Shown here in pieces: positions 19,578 to 26,576 of a stretch of DNA of 64,000 nucleotides. Location of the stretch: the NCBI GenBank assembly GCA_041396845.1, contig JAWKXU010000002.1, positions 434,001 through 498,000 of the forward strand, read 5' to 3'. Position numbers and translations under genes: made by a program. The notes under the pieces are model-generated. The model searched no databases, was not told the DNA's origin, and was given only the letters and a program-made list of their open reading frames with translations. How positions within the stretch are numbered: the first letter of the stretch is position 1; each line of letters starts with the position of its first letter. The stretch is from JAWKXU01 sp020446465 (GTDB taxonomy: Bacteria > Pseudomonadota > Alphaproteobacteria > Sphingomonadales > Sphingomonadaceae).

Positions 19578-19844
19578 ATGAAGCGTACGAGGTTTTCAGA
19601 AGAGCAGATTATCGGGGTGCTGAAGGAAGCGGAGGCGGGAGCCAAGACCGCTGACCTGGCCCGTCGGCACGGTGTATCTGAAGCGACGATCTACAACTGG
19701 AAGTCGAAGTATGGCGGGATGGAAGTGTCCGATGCCCGCCGACTGAAGGAGCTCGAGAGCGAGAACGCCAAGCTCAAGCGGCTGCTGGCCGATGCGATGC
19801 TGGACAAGGCTGCTCTGAAGGATCTTCTGGCAAAAAAGTTCTGA
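19578..19844 (+). CDS. IS407-type OrfA (transposase helix-turn-helix subunit)
   Basis: This intact 88-residue OrfA reads MKRTRFSEEQIIGVLKEAEA at the start, has the HTH at ARRHGVSEATIYNWKSK, and ends with a leucine-rich coiled region and LLAKKF. OrfA binds the IS ends. An A6G heptamer at 19832-19838, just before the stop, is the expected slippery site for -1 frameshifting into orfB. Shifting there gives VLTPAAQREAV, which continues into OrfB. Confidence 0.9.
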   Translation: MKRTRFSEEQIIGVLKEAEAGAKTADLARRHGVSEATIYNWKSKYGGMEVSDARRLKELESENAKLKRLLADAMLDKAALKDLLAKKF

Positions 19845-20747
19845 CGCCCGCCGCGCAGCGGGAAGCTGTTGCTCATCTCCAGGTGTGCCACGGGATGAGC
19901 GAGCGGCGGGCGTGCCGTGTTATCGATGCTGATCGCAAAAGCGTGCGTTACCGTTCCACCCGGGACGATGATGCCGAGCTTCGCGAGAAGCTGCGCGAGC
20001 TGGCCAACCAGCGTCGCCGGTTCGGCTATCGCCGTCTGCATATCCTGCTGCGCCGGGAGGATCATGATCAACCGCAAGAAGACCCAGAGGCTCTACAAGG
20101 AAGAAGGGCTGGCAGTAAGGCGACGACGAAGCCGCAGGCGTGCTGTTGGCACAAGGGCACCTGCTCCGGTTCTGGCGCTGCCGAACCAGCGCTGGAGCCT
20201 GGACTTTGTTCACGACCAGATGGCTTCGGGAAGACGGTTCCGGGTGCTCAACGTGGTCGATGACGTGACCCGGGAGTGCCTGGCAGCGGTGCCGGACACC
20301 TCGATCTCTGGTCGCCGTGTCGTTCGCGAGCTGACCGCACTGATCGAACAGCGCGGCAAGCCAGGCATGATCGTCAGCGACAATGGCACCGAGCTCACCA
20401 GCAACGCTGTGCTGGCATGGTGCGGCGAGGTCGGCGTGGAGTGGCATTACATCGCGCCCGGAAGGCCGATGCAGAATGGCTATGTCGAGAGCTTCAATGG
20501 CCGCATGCGCGACGAACTGCTCAACGAGACGCTGTTCTTGAGCATGGCCCATGCCCGTGTCGAGATCGCGGCCTGGGTCGAAGACTACAATCGGGAGCGA
20601 CCACACTCGTCTCTCGGTTACGCAACACCGGCGGCGTTCGCCGCTGAACTGGATAAGCAATGGCCTGCTTCGCTACGCCCTACGGGCTCCGCTACGCAGC
20701 CCATTGCTTCAACCGCGCTTATGCGCAAAACAACCGCCCGGCTCTAA
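19840..20747 (+). pseudogene. IS407-type OrfB (DDE integrase), 2-base deletion
   Basis: From the -1 frameshift the frame runs through SERRACRVIDADRKSVRYRS and YRRLHILLRRE, then breaks near 20060, where two bases present in copy 1 are missing. The remainder from NRKKTQRLYKEEGL to the C-terminus at 20747 is open in another frame, with the DDE motifs SLDFVHDQ, SDNGTELTS and the Glu region in ENGYVESFNGR (as QNGYVESFNGR here). As read, this copy makes OrfA but not an intact OrfAB, so it should be immobile unless complemented. Confidence 0.85.
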
Positions 20748-20777
20748 TCCCAGCTGGGGGAAAGCTGGGGGTCACGT

Positions 20778-21295
20778 CAGCGGGAATATGGCGTTCAGCA
20801 TCCGCTGGAAATATCGTCAAAATCCGAGGATCCTCTCGGTGTCGCATTATCGAGCTTCAACCTAACTTTCGTGACCCAGCGAAGGCGGAAACTCACGGTA
20901 GAAGCCGCATTCCAAGGCAGTAAGGTCTTTGAAGGCGGGGGCCCTTCATCGATATTTTCAAAAAGACTCCGGTCGAGGCAAAACGAGATGAGAGGCTCCG
21001 CTCAAGCGGCGCACTTACCAAGTTTTCGTCTTTGGAATTGACTGAGCAATAGAGCCGAAGACAGCATTTTACGATTGACTCTACATCTATGCACTTCTGA
21101 AGAACACTGATCTAATAAGCCAACTGACGGATCGCGATGGTTTTACAGATATCGAATTTAACCCAGAGCGCTCCATCAACTGCCAAGCCAGATCAGCTGC
21201 ATTGTTCTGTGCGTTGTTCCACACGGACAAGTTGAACTTCGCACTTGAGAGCCGCGAAAACTTCCTTTCCTTGTACAAGGGGCGGGTTTCCGATC
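20778..21295 (+). pseudogene. NADAR-domain protein relic, resembling DarT1-associated antitoxin
   Basis: In plus-strand frames the sequence reads QHPLEISSKSEDPLGVALSS, KLTVEAAFQGSKVFEGGGP, then after a shift VEAKRDERLRSSGALTKF, then EPKTAFYD-stop-LYIYAL (Trp TGG changed to TGA), and TDIEFNPERSINCQARSAAL. This order and these motifs match, from memory, the NADAR family that partners DarT1 ADP-ribosyltransferase toxins and removes ADP-ribose from DNA. The 5' end is cut at the IS407 border and the 3' end by an IS21 fragment at 21296. At least two shifts and one stop make it a pseudogene. No toxin gene is visible. Confidence 0.72.
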
Positions 21296-21894
21296 TGTTG
21301 ATTTCCGCTGAGATTTGACCCGGGAGGGGAGATAATTTTCATTGAGATTTGACCCATGTTTGAACGGCTTCCGATCTTTGGATTGGAGGCGACATGGAGT
21401 GATCGAGATGGATTTACTGAGTGTGATCCGGCGCTGGCGTTTTCGCGACAAGCTGCCGATCCGGGAGATAGGGCGGCGCACAGGACTGTCGCGTAACACG
21501 ATCCGCAAATATCTGCGCAGCGGCGAGGTGGAACCAGTGTTCAAGGTTCCCGATCGGCCGAGCAAGCTGGACCCGTATGCCGATAAGCTGTCAGGCTGGC
21601 AAGTCACGCAAGCAGCGCCGCACGGTGAAGCAGATGCACGCCGATCTGGTGGAACTGGGCTTTGACGGTTCCTACGGGCGCGTTGCCGCCTTTGCTCGGC
21701 GGTGGAAGGCACAGTTGCAATATGAGCAGCAGACCAGCGGGCGCGGGACATTCGTGCCGCTAGTGTTCGCACCGGGCGAAGCGTTCCAGTTCGATTGGAG
21801 CGAAGACTGGGCGGTTGTTGCCGGCGAGCGGGTCAAGTTGCAGGCAGCGCATACCAAGCTGTCGCACAGCAAGGCGTTCATCGTGCGCGCCTAT
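21296..21894 (+). mobile_element. IS21 family fragment (left end with 5' part of istA)
   Basis: The fragment begins with the IS21 terminal repeat TGTTGATTTCCG and contains istA sequence (MDLLSVIRRWRFRDKLPIRE onward) nearly identical to the fuller copy at 38444-40892. Compared with it, the fragment lacks 17 bp between two GGCTGGC repeats near 21595, which shifts the frame. Similarity stops near 21894, after SHSKAFIVRAY, where a DUF6878 remnant begins. There is no right end and no istB, so the fragment is immobile and marks a deletion endpoint. Confidence 0.88.
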
Positions 21895-22084
21895 CGCCAT
21901 AGCCGTCGAATGCCACGACGAGGTTGACGATGCCGGCGGATGACAGCGCGTCGAAGATCGCGTTCTGATTGATCGGACGCAGTTCTTCGAACAGGGCATT
22001 GCGCGCGGCTTCTCGCTCCAGATAGGACTGCCAGCGCGCCTCGGTATCTGCGGCAGTCGCCTCTTGTGTGGGTACATCGGTCAT
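21895..22084 (-). pseudogene. DUF6878 family protein, C-terminus removed by IS21 fragment
   Basis: From ATG 22084 the frame reads MTDVPTQEATAADTEARWQS, then ALFEELRPINQNAIFDALSS and NLVVAFDGYGD, before running into IS21 sequence. The visible part matches the N-terminal region of a DUF6878-type protein found on alphaproteobacterial ICEs and plasmids (recognised from memory). Its function is unknown. The gene follows a DUF932 gene in the same direction and shares its leader hairpin. Confidence 0.65.
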
Positions 22085-22096
22085 GGCTGAACTCCA

Positions 22097-22141
22097 TGAC
22101 GGGCCTGCCAGGAGCCTCTCTCCCGACACTCCGGCCCGTCA
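22097..22141 (-). promoter_or_regulatory. Leader hairpin just upstream of the DUF6878 ribosome site
   Basis: TGACGGGCC at 22097-22105 pairs perfectly with GGCCCGTCA at 22133-22141. In the transcript the hairpin encloses CGGGAGAGAGGCT, and its 3' strand is followed within three bases by GGAG and, seven bases later, by the DUF6878 start. The same layout occurs at 23421-23461 before DUF932. Confidence 0.6.
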
Positions 22142-22213
22142 CGAAGCGAAGCGCCGCCCTCTTCCTCTAAAGGGGGCAGCGCAACGCAAGAGGAACCGGG
22201 GTGTTTGAAAGGG

Positions 22214-23407
22214 TTAGTGGACCCGGTCGAGCAGCTTCTTGGCTTTGCCCTCCATGTCGAGGCGGGCATCCTGATGGGGCTTGTCTCGCGCCAATGCGGT
22301 GATGCCCTGAACAAAATCAAAGATTGTTTCTGGCGGGCGGCCTTCCTCGGCGAGCACGGTCTCGATGATCTTGCCGGTTTCAGCCTTGGAGAAGCCGCGC
22401 CCCCGCAGGAAATCGCTGCGATCCTCATCGGTGCGGGCGACGATGCGTTCGCGGGCAGCCTTGATGCCGTTCACGAAGGGCTGCGGTGAGGAATTGGCGA
22501 AGCCCTCCAGGGCCGGAGCCGCCTCGTGGGCAAAGCGATTGGCCGCATATTTGCTGTGACGGATGGTGATTTCCTGGAAATCCTCGACTCCCCACAGGTT
22601 CCGGTTCTGGCAGACTGCGCGCAGGTAGAAGCTCGCTATTCCCAGCGTCTTGGCGCCGACCTCGGAATTCCAGCAGTAGAAACCCCGGAAGTAGAGATCC
22701 GGCGATCCATCCGGCAATCGTCCTGCCTCGATCGGGTGAAGGTCATCGACGAGGAAAAGGAACACGTCGCGATCAGAGGCATAAAGGGTGGTCGTGTCGC
22801 GCGTGATATCGACACTCGGGTTGTAGATGCCGGTAGACCAGTCGAGCACGCCGGGCACTTTCCAGCGCGTATCGCCCGTACCGTTGCCGGCGATCTTCTG
22901 CACGGCCTCGACCAGTTCATGATCGTGGATACGTCCGTAATCCGGCCCCGTGACTGCGCGCAGTTCCGTGCGGCCGTTACCTGTTTCGAACGTCTTGATC
23001 TGCTCGGCCCTGTGCGAGGTCAGGCCATACTGGAGATTGATCGCGGCGAGCGGTGCCGGCAACTGGCGCAGATAGGCCGCTGGCGCGCCGACCTGACTTG
23101 CCAGCTGGCCAAAGCTCCAGTGCGTCGGAACGGCGGGCGCGTCGGCTCCGGGGAGTACTAGCGCCAGACGCTCGGGATCGTTGCGATTCGCCTCGACATG
23201 GATCAGAGCGGTTTCGACAACGCGCGTCCGGCTGCGCTCGGAGCGGGCGCGCACCATATCGCCCAGATCCGTGAGCGAGAGAAACCTCTCGTCATCCGGC
23301 CGCGAGAACCATTCGGAAGAGACACGACCGACGCGCTCTCCGCGTGTGACATCGACTTTGTAGCCGCCGCTTGCATCGCGGCGGGCATCTTTAACCTGCA
23401 TGTTCAT
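22214..23407 (-). CDS. DUF932 domain-containing protein
   Basis: This 397-residue protein is a DUF932 (phage/plasmid-like TIGR03299 relative) member, common on ICEs and plasmids of sphingomonads. Typical segments are HWSFGQLASQVGAPAAYLRQ, RAVTGPDYGRIHDHELVEAV and RGFYCWNSEVGAKTLGIASF. The biochemical role is unknown. GGAGG seven bases before the ATG at 23407 supports the start. It belongs to an ICE remnant lying outside the left att repeat, and is followed by the broken DUF6878 gene. Confidence 0.85.
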   Translation of the reverse strand: MNMQVKDARRDASGGYKVDVTRGERVGRVSSEWFSRPDDERFLSLTDLGDMVRARSERSRTRVVETALIHVEANRNDPERLALVLPGADAPAVPTHWSFGQLASQVGAPAAYLRQLPAPLAAINLQYGLTSHRAEQIKTFETGNGRTELRAVTGPDYGRIHDHELVEAVQKIAGNGTGDTRWKVPGVLDWSTGIYNPSVDITRDTTTLYASDRDVFLFLVDDLHPIEAGRLPDGSPDLYFRGFYCWNSEVGAKTLGIASFYLRAVCQNRNLWGVEDFQEITIRHSKYAANRFAHEAAPALEGFANSSPQPFVNGIKAARERIVARTDEDRSDFLRGRGFSKAETGKIIETVLAEEGRPPETIFDFVQGITALARDKPHQDARLDMEGKAKKLLDRVH

Positions 23408-23420
23408 GGGAAAACCTCCA

Positions 23421-23461
23421 TGACGGGCGCCGAAAGCCTCTCTCCCGGCACTTCTCCGTCA
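23421..23461 (-). promoter_or_regulatory. Leader hairpin just upstream of the DUF932 ribosome site
   Basis: TGACGG at 23421-23426 pairs with CCGTCA at 23456-23461. Between them the transcript contains CGGGAGAGAGGCT, as in the DUF6878 leader. GGAGG follows the 3' strand directly and lies seven bases before the ATG. The loop differs more than the stem and the GGGAGAGAGGCT core. Confidence 0.6.
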
Positions 23462-23500
23462 CGGGAATTCCTGTCCCTCTCTCACTCTTCCCGGGGGCGT

Positions 23501-23521
23501 TGCGGGGGGATTGCCCCCGCA
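23501..23521. terminator. GC-rich stem-loop upstream of DUF932
   Basis: TGCGGGGG at 23501-23508 is followed by a 5-base loop and CCCCCGCA at 23514-23521. There is no T run. It may be a terminator-like barrier or a structured element upstream of the DUF932 leader. Confidence 0.35.
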
Positions 23522-23673
23522 GAAGGGGTAGCCGGAGACAGCAAAGCGGCTCCGGCTCAGGGGAAGGCATTCCCCTCCAGAAATTTAATTTTGGTGGTCA
23601 CCCGGTGGTCACCCGGCGCAAAATCACAGAAAAAGCCGCTGGCGCGACCTTCTGGAAATCATTGGTTTTCTTA

Positions 23674-23725
23674 GGAAAACTGGAGCGGGCGAAGAGATTC
23701 GAACTCTCGACCCCAACCTTGGCAA
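23674..23725. repeat. Left attachment repeat of the island (tRNA-Gly 3' duplicate)
   Basis: These 52 bases match 46171-46222 except for two substitutions. They contain the 3' part of tRNA-Gly(GCC) from the anticodon loop to CCA (on the minus strand), but no tRNA 5' half. The two differences fall on paired positions of the T stem and keep the pairing (G-C replaced by A-T). A tyrosine integrase gene begins 178 bp inside this repeat. Confidence 0.88.
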
Positions 23726-23843
23726 TCCGATTCTAACCTTACGCCACAGTTTCCGCCTATACGACTTTCTATGCTATTTCAAATAGATATTGATTTTCTT
23801 CTTCGCCGCCATATCCTGCAATTCGCCACGAAACGGCGTATTC

Positions 23844-23890
23844 TGGAGACAATATGGAGACAAAAGGTGCTCTCCGGAGCTTTGTCTCCA
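23844..23890. promoter_or_regulatory. Three-part motif array, candidate integrase arm sites (left end)
   Basis: TGGAGACAA occurs at 23844-23852 and 23855-23863 as direct repeats 11 bp apart, and its inverse TTGTCTCCA at 23882-23890. The same array with the same spacing (11 and 27 bp between starts) occurs at 46081-46127 at the other island end. The left array also covers the region just upstream of the integrase start, so it could let the protein control its own gene. Confidence 0.6.
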
Positions 23891-23903
23891 AATGGAGGCG
23901 GCA

Positions 23904-25172
23904 ATGCCGACAGCCAAGCTGAACAAGCGCACGATCGATGCGCTCAAGCCCCCTGCTGAAAAGCAGTTCGTCCTGTGGGATAATGAGATCCGCGGGTTCG
24001 GTATTCGGGTGCTGCCATCAGGGCTCAAGACGTTCATTATCCAGTATCGAAACGCCGAAGGCATCAAGCGCCGCGTTAATCTTGGCCGCTTCGGCGTGCT
24101 GACGGTGGACCAGGCGCGCGATCTCGCGAAAATCAAGCTCGGCGCCGTGGCATCCGGTGAAGACCCGGCTGAAGACGCACGTCGCGCGCGCAACGAGATG
24201 AATGTCGCTGAACTGTGCGAATGGTATCTGACCGAAGCGCGCGCAGGCAGAATCCTCGGTCGCCGAAACCGGCCGATCAAGGAGTCATCGCTTGCGATGG
24301 ATGAGAGCCGGATTCGGACCCATATCAACCCGCTGATTGGCAAGCGCATTGCCCGCCACCTGACGATTGCCGATGTCGAAGCGATGCAGGACGATGTGGC
24401 AAAGGGAAAAACCGGAAAGCCTCGCACCGGCGGACGCGGGGGTAAGGCGACCGGCGGCCGTGGTGTCGCGGCACGCTGCCTAACTACGATCCAGGCGATC
24501 CTGGGGCATGCGAAGCATAAAGGCCTGCTCGCAGAGCATCCGACCAAGGGCGCCAAGAAGCTTGCGGGAAACAAGCGGACAAGGCGCCTGAGCATCGCTG
24601 AGATCGAGACGCTGGGCAAGGCGATGGTCTTTGCGGAACAGCAAGGCGTAAGCCCAACCGGGATCGCTGTTATCAGGCTGCTGCTTCTGACCGGCTATCG
24701 ACGCGAAGAAGGGCAAGCCATGCAGCGGGAATGGGTCAATCCGATGGGCGGCTTCGTCGCCTTTCCCGACACCAAGACCGGCGAGCAGGTCCGGGCGATC
24801 GGGCCGGAAGCGATCAAGGTGATCGTGGCGCAACCCCGGATCACCGGCAATCCCTATGTGTTTGCGGCGACAACGGGCGATGGACCCTTCACGGCTGTCA
24901 GCGCCTGCCTGCAACGCGTTTGCGGTTTTGCTGGCATTACGGGCGTCACACCCCACGTGCTTCGGCACACCTTTGCGAGCATTGCCGCCGAACTCGGTTT
25001 CTCGGAACTGACGATCCGCGCGATGCTGGGGCACGCCTCGCAGAATGTTACGCAGGATTACATCCACGTCGATGAAGCGCTGAAGCTGGCCGTGCGACGC
25101 ACGTCCGACGAGATCGCCAAGTTGCTTGCCCAGGGCGCCGCCAAGCTCGACCGGCTGCGGCTCGTGGCCTGA
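23904..25172 (+). CDS. Tyrosine recombinase/integrase (DUF4102 arm-binding domain)
   Basis: This protein of 422 residues opens with the DUF4102 arm-binding domain (KRTIDALKPPAEKQFVLWDN, then RGFGIRVLPSGLKTFI), a core-binding SAM-like domain, and a catalytic domain. The catalytic domain has Arg in TGYRREE (about residue 265), HVLRHTF (His and Arg near 351-354) and Tyr in QDYIHVDE (near 386). The ATG at 23904 has GGAGG five bases upstream, so I prefer it to the in-frame ATG at 23892. Such P4-like integrases insert islands at tRNA 3' ends, which fits the tRNA-Gly repeats at 23674 and 46171. It reads into the island. Confidence 0.95.
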   Translation: MPTAKLNKRTIDALKPPAEKQFVLWDNEIRGFGIRVLPSGLKTFIIQYRNAEGIKRRVNLGRFGVLTVDQARDLAKIKLGAVASGEDPAEDARRARNEMNVAELCEWYLTEARAGRILGRRNRPIKESSLAMDESRIRTHINPLIGKRIARHLTIADVEAMQDDVAKGKTGKPRTGGRGGKATGGRGVAARCLTTIQAILGHAKHKGLLAEHPTKGAKKLAGNKRTRRLSIAEIETLGKAMVFAEQQGVSPTGIAVIRLLLLTGYRREEGQAMQREWVNPMGGFVAFPDTKTGEQVRAIGPEAIKVIVAQPRITGNPYVFAATTGDGPFTAVSACLQRVCGFAGITGVTPHVLRHTFASIAAELGFSELTIRAMLGHASQNVTQDYIHVDEALKLAVRRTSDEIAKLLAQGAAKLDRLRLVA

Positions 25173-25196
25173 GCGACAATGGGATCTGGACAAATG

Positions 25197-25212
25197 GTAA
25201 CATATACGTTAC
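25197..25212. promoter_or_regulatory. Small palindrome upstream of toxin-antitoxin genes, possible operator
   Basis: GTAAC at 25197-25201 and its inverse GTTAC at 25208-25212 flank six AT-rich bases, 15 bp before the toxin start. Type II toxin-antitoxin operons are normally repressed by the antitoxin binding such a palindrome. The half sites are short, so this is tentative. Confidence 0.4.
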
Positions 25213-25227
25213 TCTTAAGGCTGTGAG

Positions 25228-25566
25228 TTGATTGTACAGGAGTATATCCGCGAGGACGGCTCCTGCCCGTTCCGATCCTGGTTCGATGATCTCGATTCTC
25301 AGGCCGGGGCTAAGGTTGCGACGGCGATTGTCCGGCTGGAATTGGGCAATCTGTCGAACGTCAAATGGATCGGCGGCGGGCTCGGAGAATATCGGATCAA
25401 TTGGGGACCGGGTTATCGGCTCTATCTGGCGCAGGACGGGAATGAGCTGATCATCCTGTTCGTCGGCGGAACGAAGAAGCGACAGCAGGCCGATATCAAC
25501 GAGGCCACTGCATTGTTGAGGGAATATAAGGGCCGCAAGGCCCCTGCGAAGAAGGCCAGGAAGTAG
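25228..25566 (+). CDS. RelE/HigB-type toxin (Gp49-like family)
   Basis: This protein of 112 residues has the Gp49/HigB pattern: PFRSWFDDLDSQAGAKVATA, YRINWGPGYRLYLAQDGNEL and a strand ending LFVGGTKKRQQADI followed by a helix and a basic C-terminus. Members are ribosome-dependent mRNA endonucleases. A TTG at 25228 is the probable start, since no ATG or GTG fits the frame upstream of the conserved part. The antitoxin gene follows after 4 bp. Toxin-first order is typical of HigBA. The pair probably helps retain the island. Confidence 0.82.
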   Translation: MIVQEYIREDGSCPFRSWFDDLDSQAGAKVATAIVRLELGNLSNVKWIGGGLGEYRINWGPGYRLYLAQDGNELIILFVGGTKKRQQADINEATALLREYKGRKAPAKKARK

Positions 25567-25570
25567 CGAC

Positions 25571-25894
25571 ATGGTGCTGACACGGGATTTCAAGGAAACG
25601 GTAAAGGAGCGCGCCGCGCGCGATCCCGCTTTCGCCAAGGCCATGCTCGACGAAGCTGCGACGGCCTTCCTCAATGACGAGCCGCATGTCGCGCGGCTAA
25701 TTCTGCGTGACCTAGTGAATGCATCGGTCGGTTTTGAAGCTTTGGCGGCCGAAACTCACCGGCCAAGCAAGAGCCTGCATCGAATGCTGTCGGAAAAGGG
25801 CAACCCGAGCATGGATAATCTCGCGGCCATTTTCGGAGCAGTGCGCAAGCGTCTCGGCGTCGTGATCGAAGCCCATGTCGTAGAAGCCGTCTGA
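25571..25894 (+). CDS. HigA-type antitoxin (helix-turn-helix addiction module protein)
   Basis: This 107-residue protein has an N-terminal helical part and a C-terminal XRE-like HTH: FEALAAETHRPSKSLHRMLS then NPSMDNLAAIFGAVRKRLGV. The family neutralises the paired RelE/HigB toxin and represses the operon. The ATG lies 4 bp after the toxin stop, so the two are translationally linked. No defect is seen. Confidence 0.82.
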   Translation: MVLTRDFKETVKERAARDPAFAKAMLDEAATAFLNDEPHVARLILRDLVNASVGFEALAAETHRPSKSLHRMLSEKGNPSMDNLAAIFGAVRKRLGVVIEAHVVEAV

Positions 25895-26144
25895 CTTATC
25901 AATATTCAGCCACCGCTTATTGTTTGCTTGCATCCAATTAAACAGAACGCCCATATTGTTATGGCGCTTTAAAACTCAAATTTCATACAATTTTTGACCG
26001 AACGTTCATCAACTTTTTTTAAACGTTTATTTTCTACAAGTTATTCCAACTTACTAAATCATCTATAATTATTTAAAATATTTTATAGACATCTATCATT
26101 TTTGATATAACATAACACTAAATTTATATCTTTACTGTCACGCC
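25895..26144. other. Strongly AT-rich intergenic stretch
   Basis: About 150 bp (25980-26130) are far richer in A and T than anything else in the window, with runs such as TTTTTTTAAACG and TTTAAAATATTTTATAG. It lies between the toxin-antitoxin pair and the metal efflux operon. It probably contains the efflux promoter, possibly silenced by an H-NS-like protein such as MucR or Ros. I see no gene. Confidence 0.5.
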
Positions 26145-26165
26145 TTGGTTCTATATGAGGCAGGC

Positions 26166-26516
26166 ATGGTCCGGCTGATTCGAGCTTTTCCCTTCAGGTC
26201 ATTCCTGATGCTGCTTGCAGTGATCGGCGTGCTATTTGCCCCGGTCGCGGAAGCTCTGGAATGCTCGGCGGAAGACGTTCCAACGGTCGTCGAAATGATG
26301 GCTTCCCATTCGAATGGGGGCGGGGAAACCGACAAGCAGCCAGCTGAGAAAAGCGCCACATGCACACATGGCCATTGTCATCATGTATCAACGGCGCTGG
26401 AACGCGGTCAAGCGTTTGATGCCCAGATATTCATGGCTTCCACGCGCCTTCCCTTGCGTGTGGCGCGGCTCGCATCCGTAGAGCGCGACCTGCCGAAGCG
26501 CCCTCCTCGCGCCTGA
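26166..26516 (+). CDS. Small periplasmic protein of the metal efflux operon (CzcI-like)
   Basis: This 116-residue protein has an N-terminal signal sequence (MVRLIRAFPFRSFLMLLAVI with a probable cut after AEA) and a metal-binding-looking motif CTHGHCHH near residue 72. GAGG precedes the ATG at 26166. Position and layout resemble CzcI, a small periplasmic protein encoded before czcC in several metal-resistance operons. Sequence similarity to CzcI cannot be tested here. Confidence 0.6.
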   Translation: MVRLIRAFPFRSFLMLLAVIGVLFAPVAEALECSAEDVPTVVEMMASHSNGGGETDKQPAEKSATCTHGHCHHVSTALERGQAFDAQIFMASTRLPLRVARLASVERDLPKRPPRA

Positions 26517-26576
26517 ATTTCCGCCACTGCGCCGTTCACGGCGCTTTGCGTAAATTCTTAGAGGAAATCATGATCC

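Larger units (their letters stand above)
19520..20773 (+). mobile_element. IS3 family (IS407 group) insertion sequence, copy 2
   Basis: This 1254-bp element is nearly identical to copy 1 (1325-2580) but in the opposite orientation. ACGT occurs at both borders (19516-19519 and 20774-20777). The flanking genes differ: a TonB receptor on the left, a NADAR-protein relic on the right, both missing their 5' parts at the IS edge. The matching ACGT may therefore reflect target preference and not a true single-event duplication. Confidence 0.92.

Noticed and set aside
1325..20773. Composite transposon made of the two IS407 copies and the catabolic genes
   Set aside because: Copy 1 has its own target duplication inside a continuous gene, so it was inserted alone; the outer borders do not match as a unit.
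23674..23760. Second complete tRNA-Gly at the left repeat
   Set aside because: Only the 3' part from the anticodon loop is present; no D arm or 5' acceptor strand can be folded.
26145..26165. Earlier GTG start for the CzcI-like protein
   Set aside because: The ATG at 26166 has a better ribosome site and starts directly with the signal peptide.
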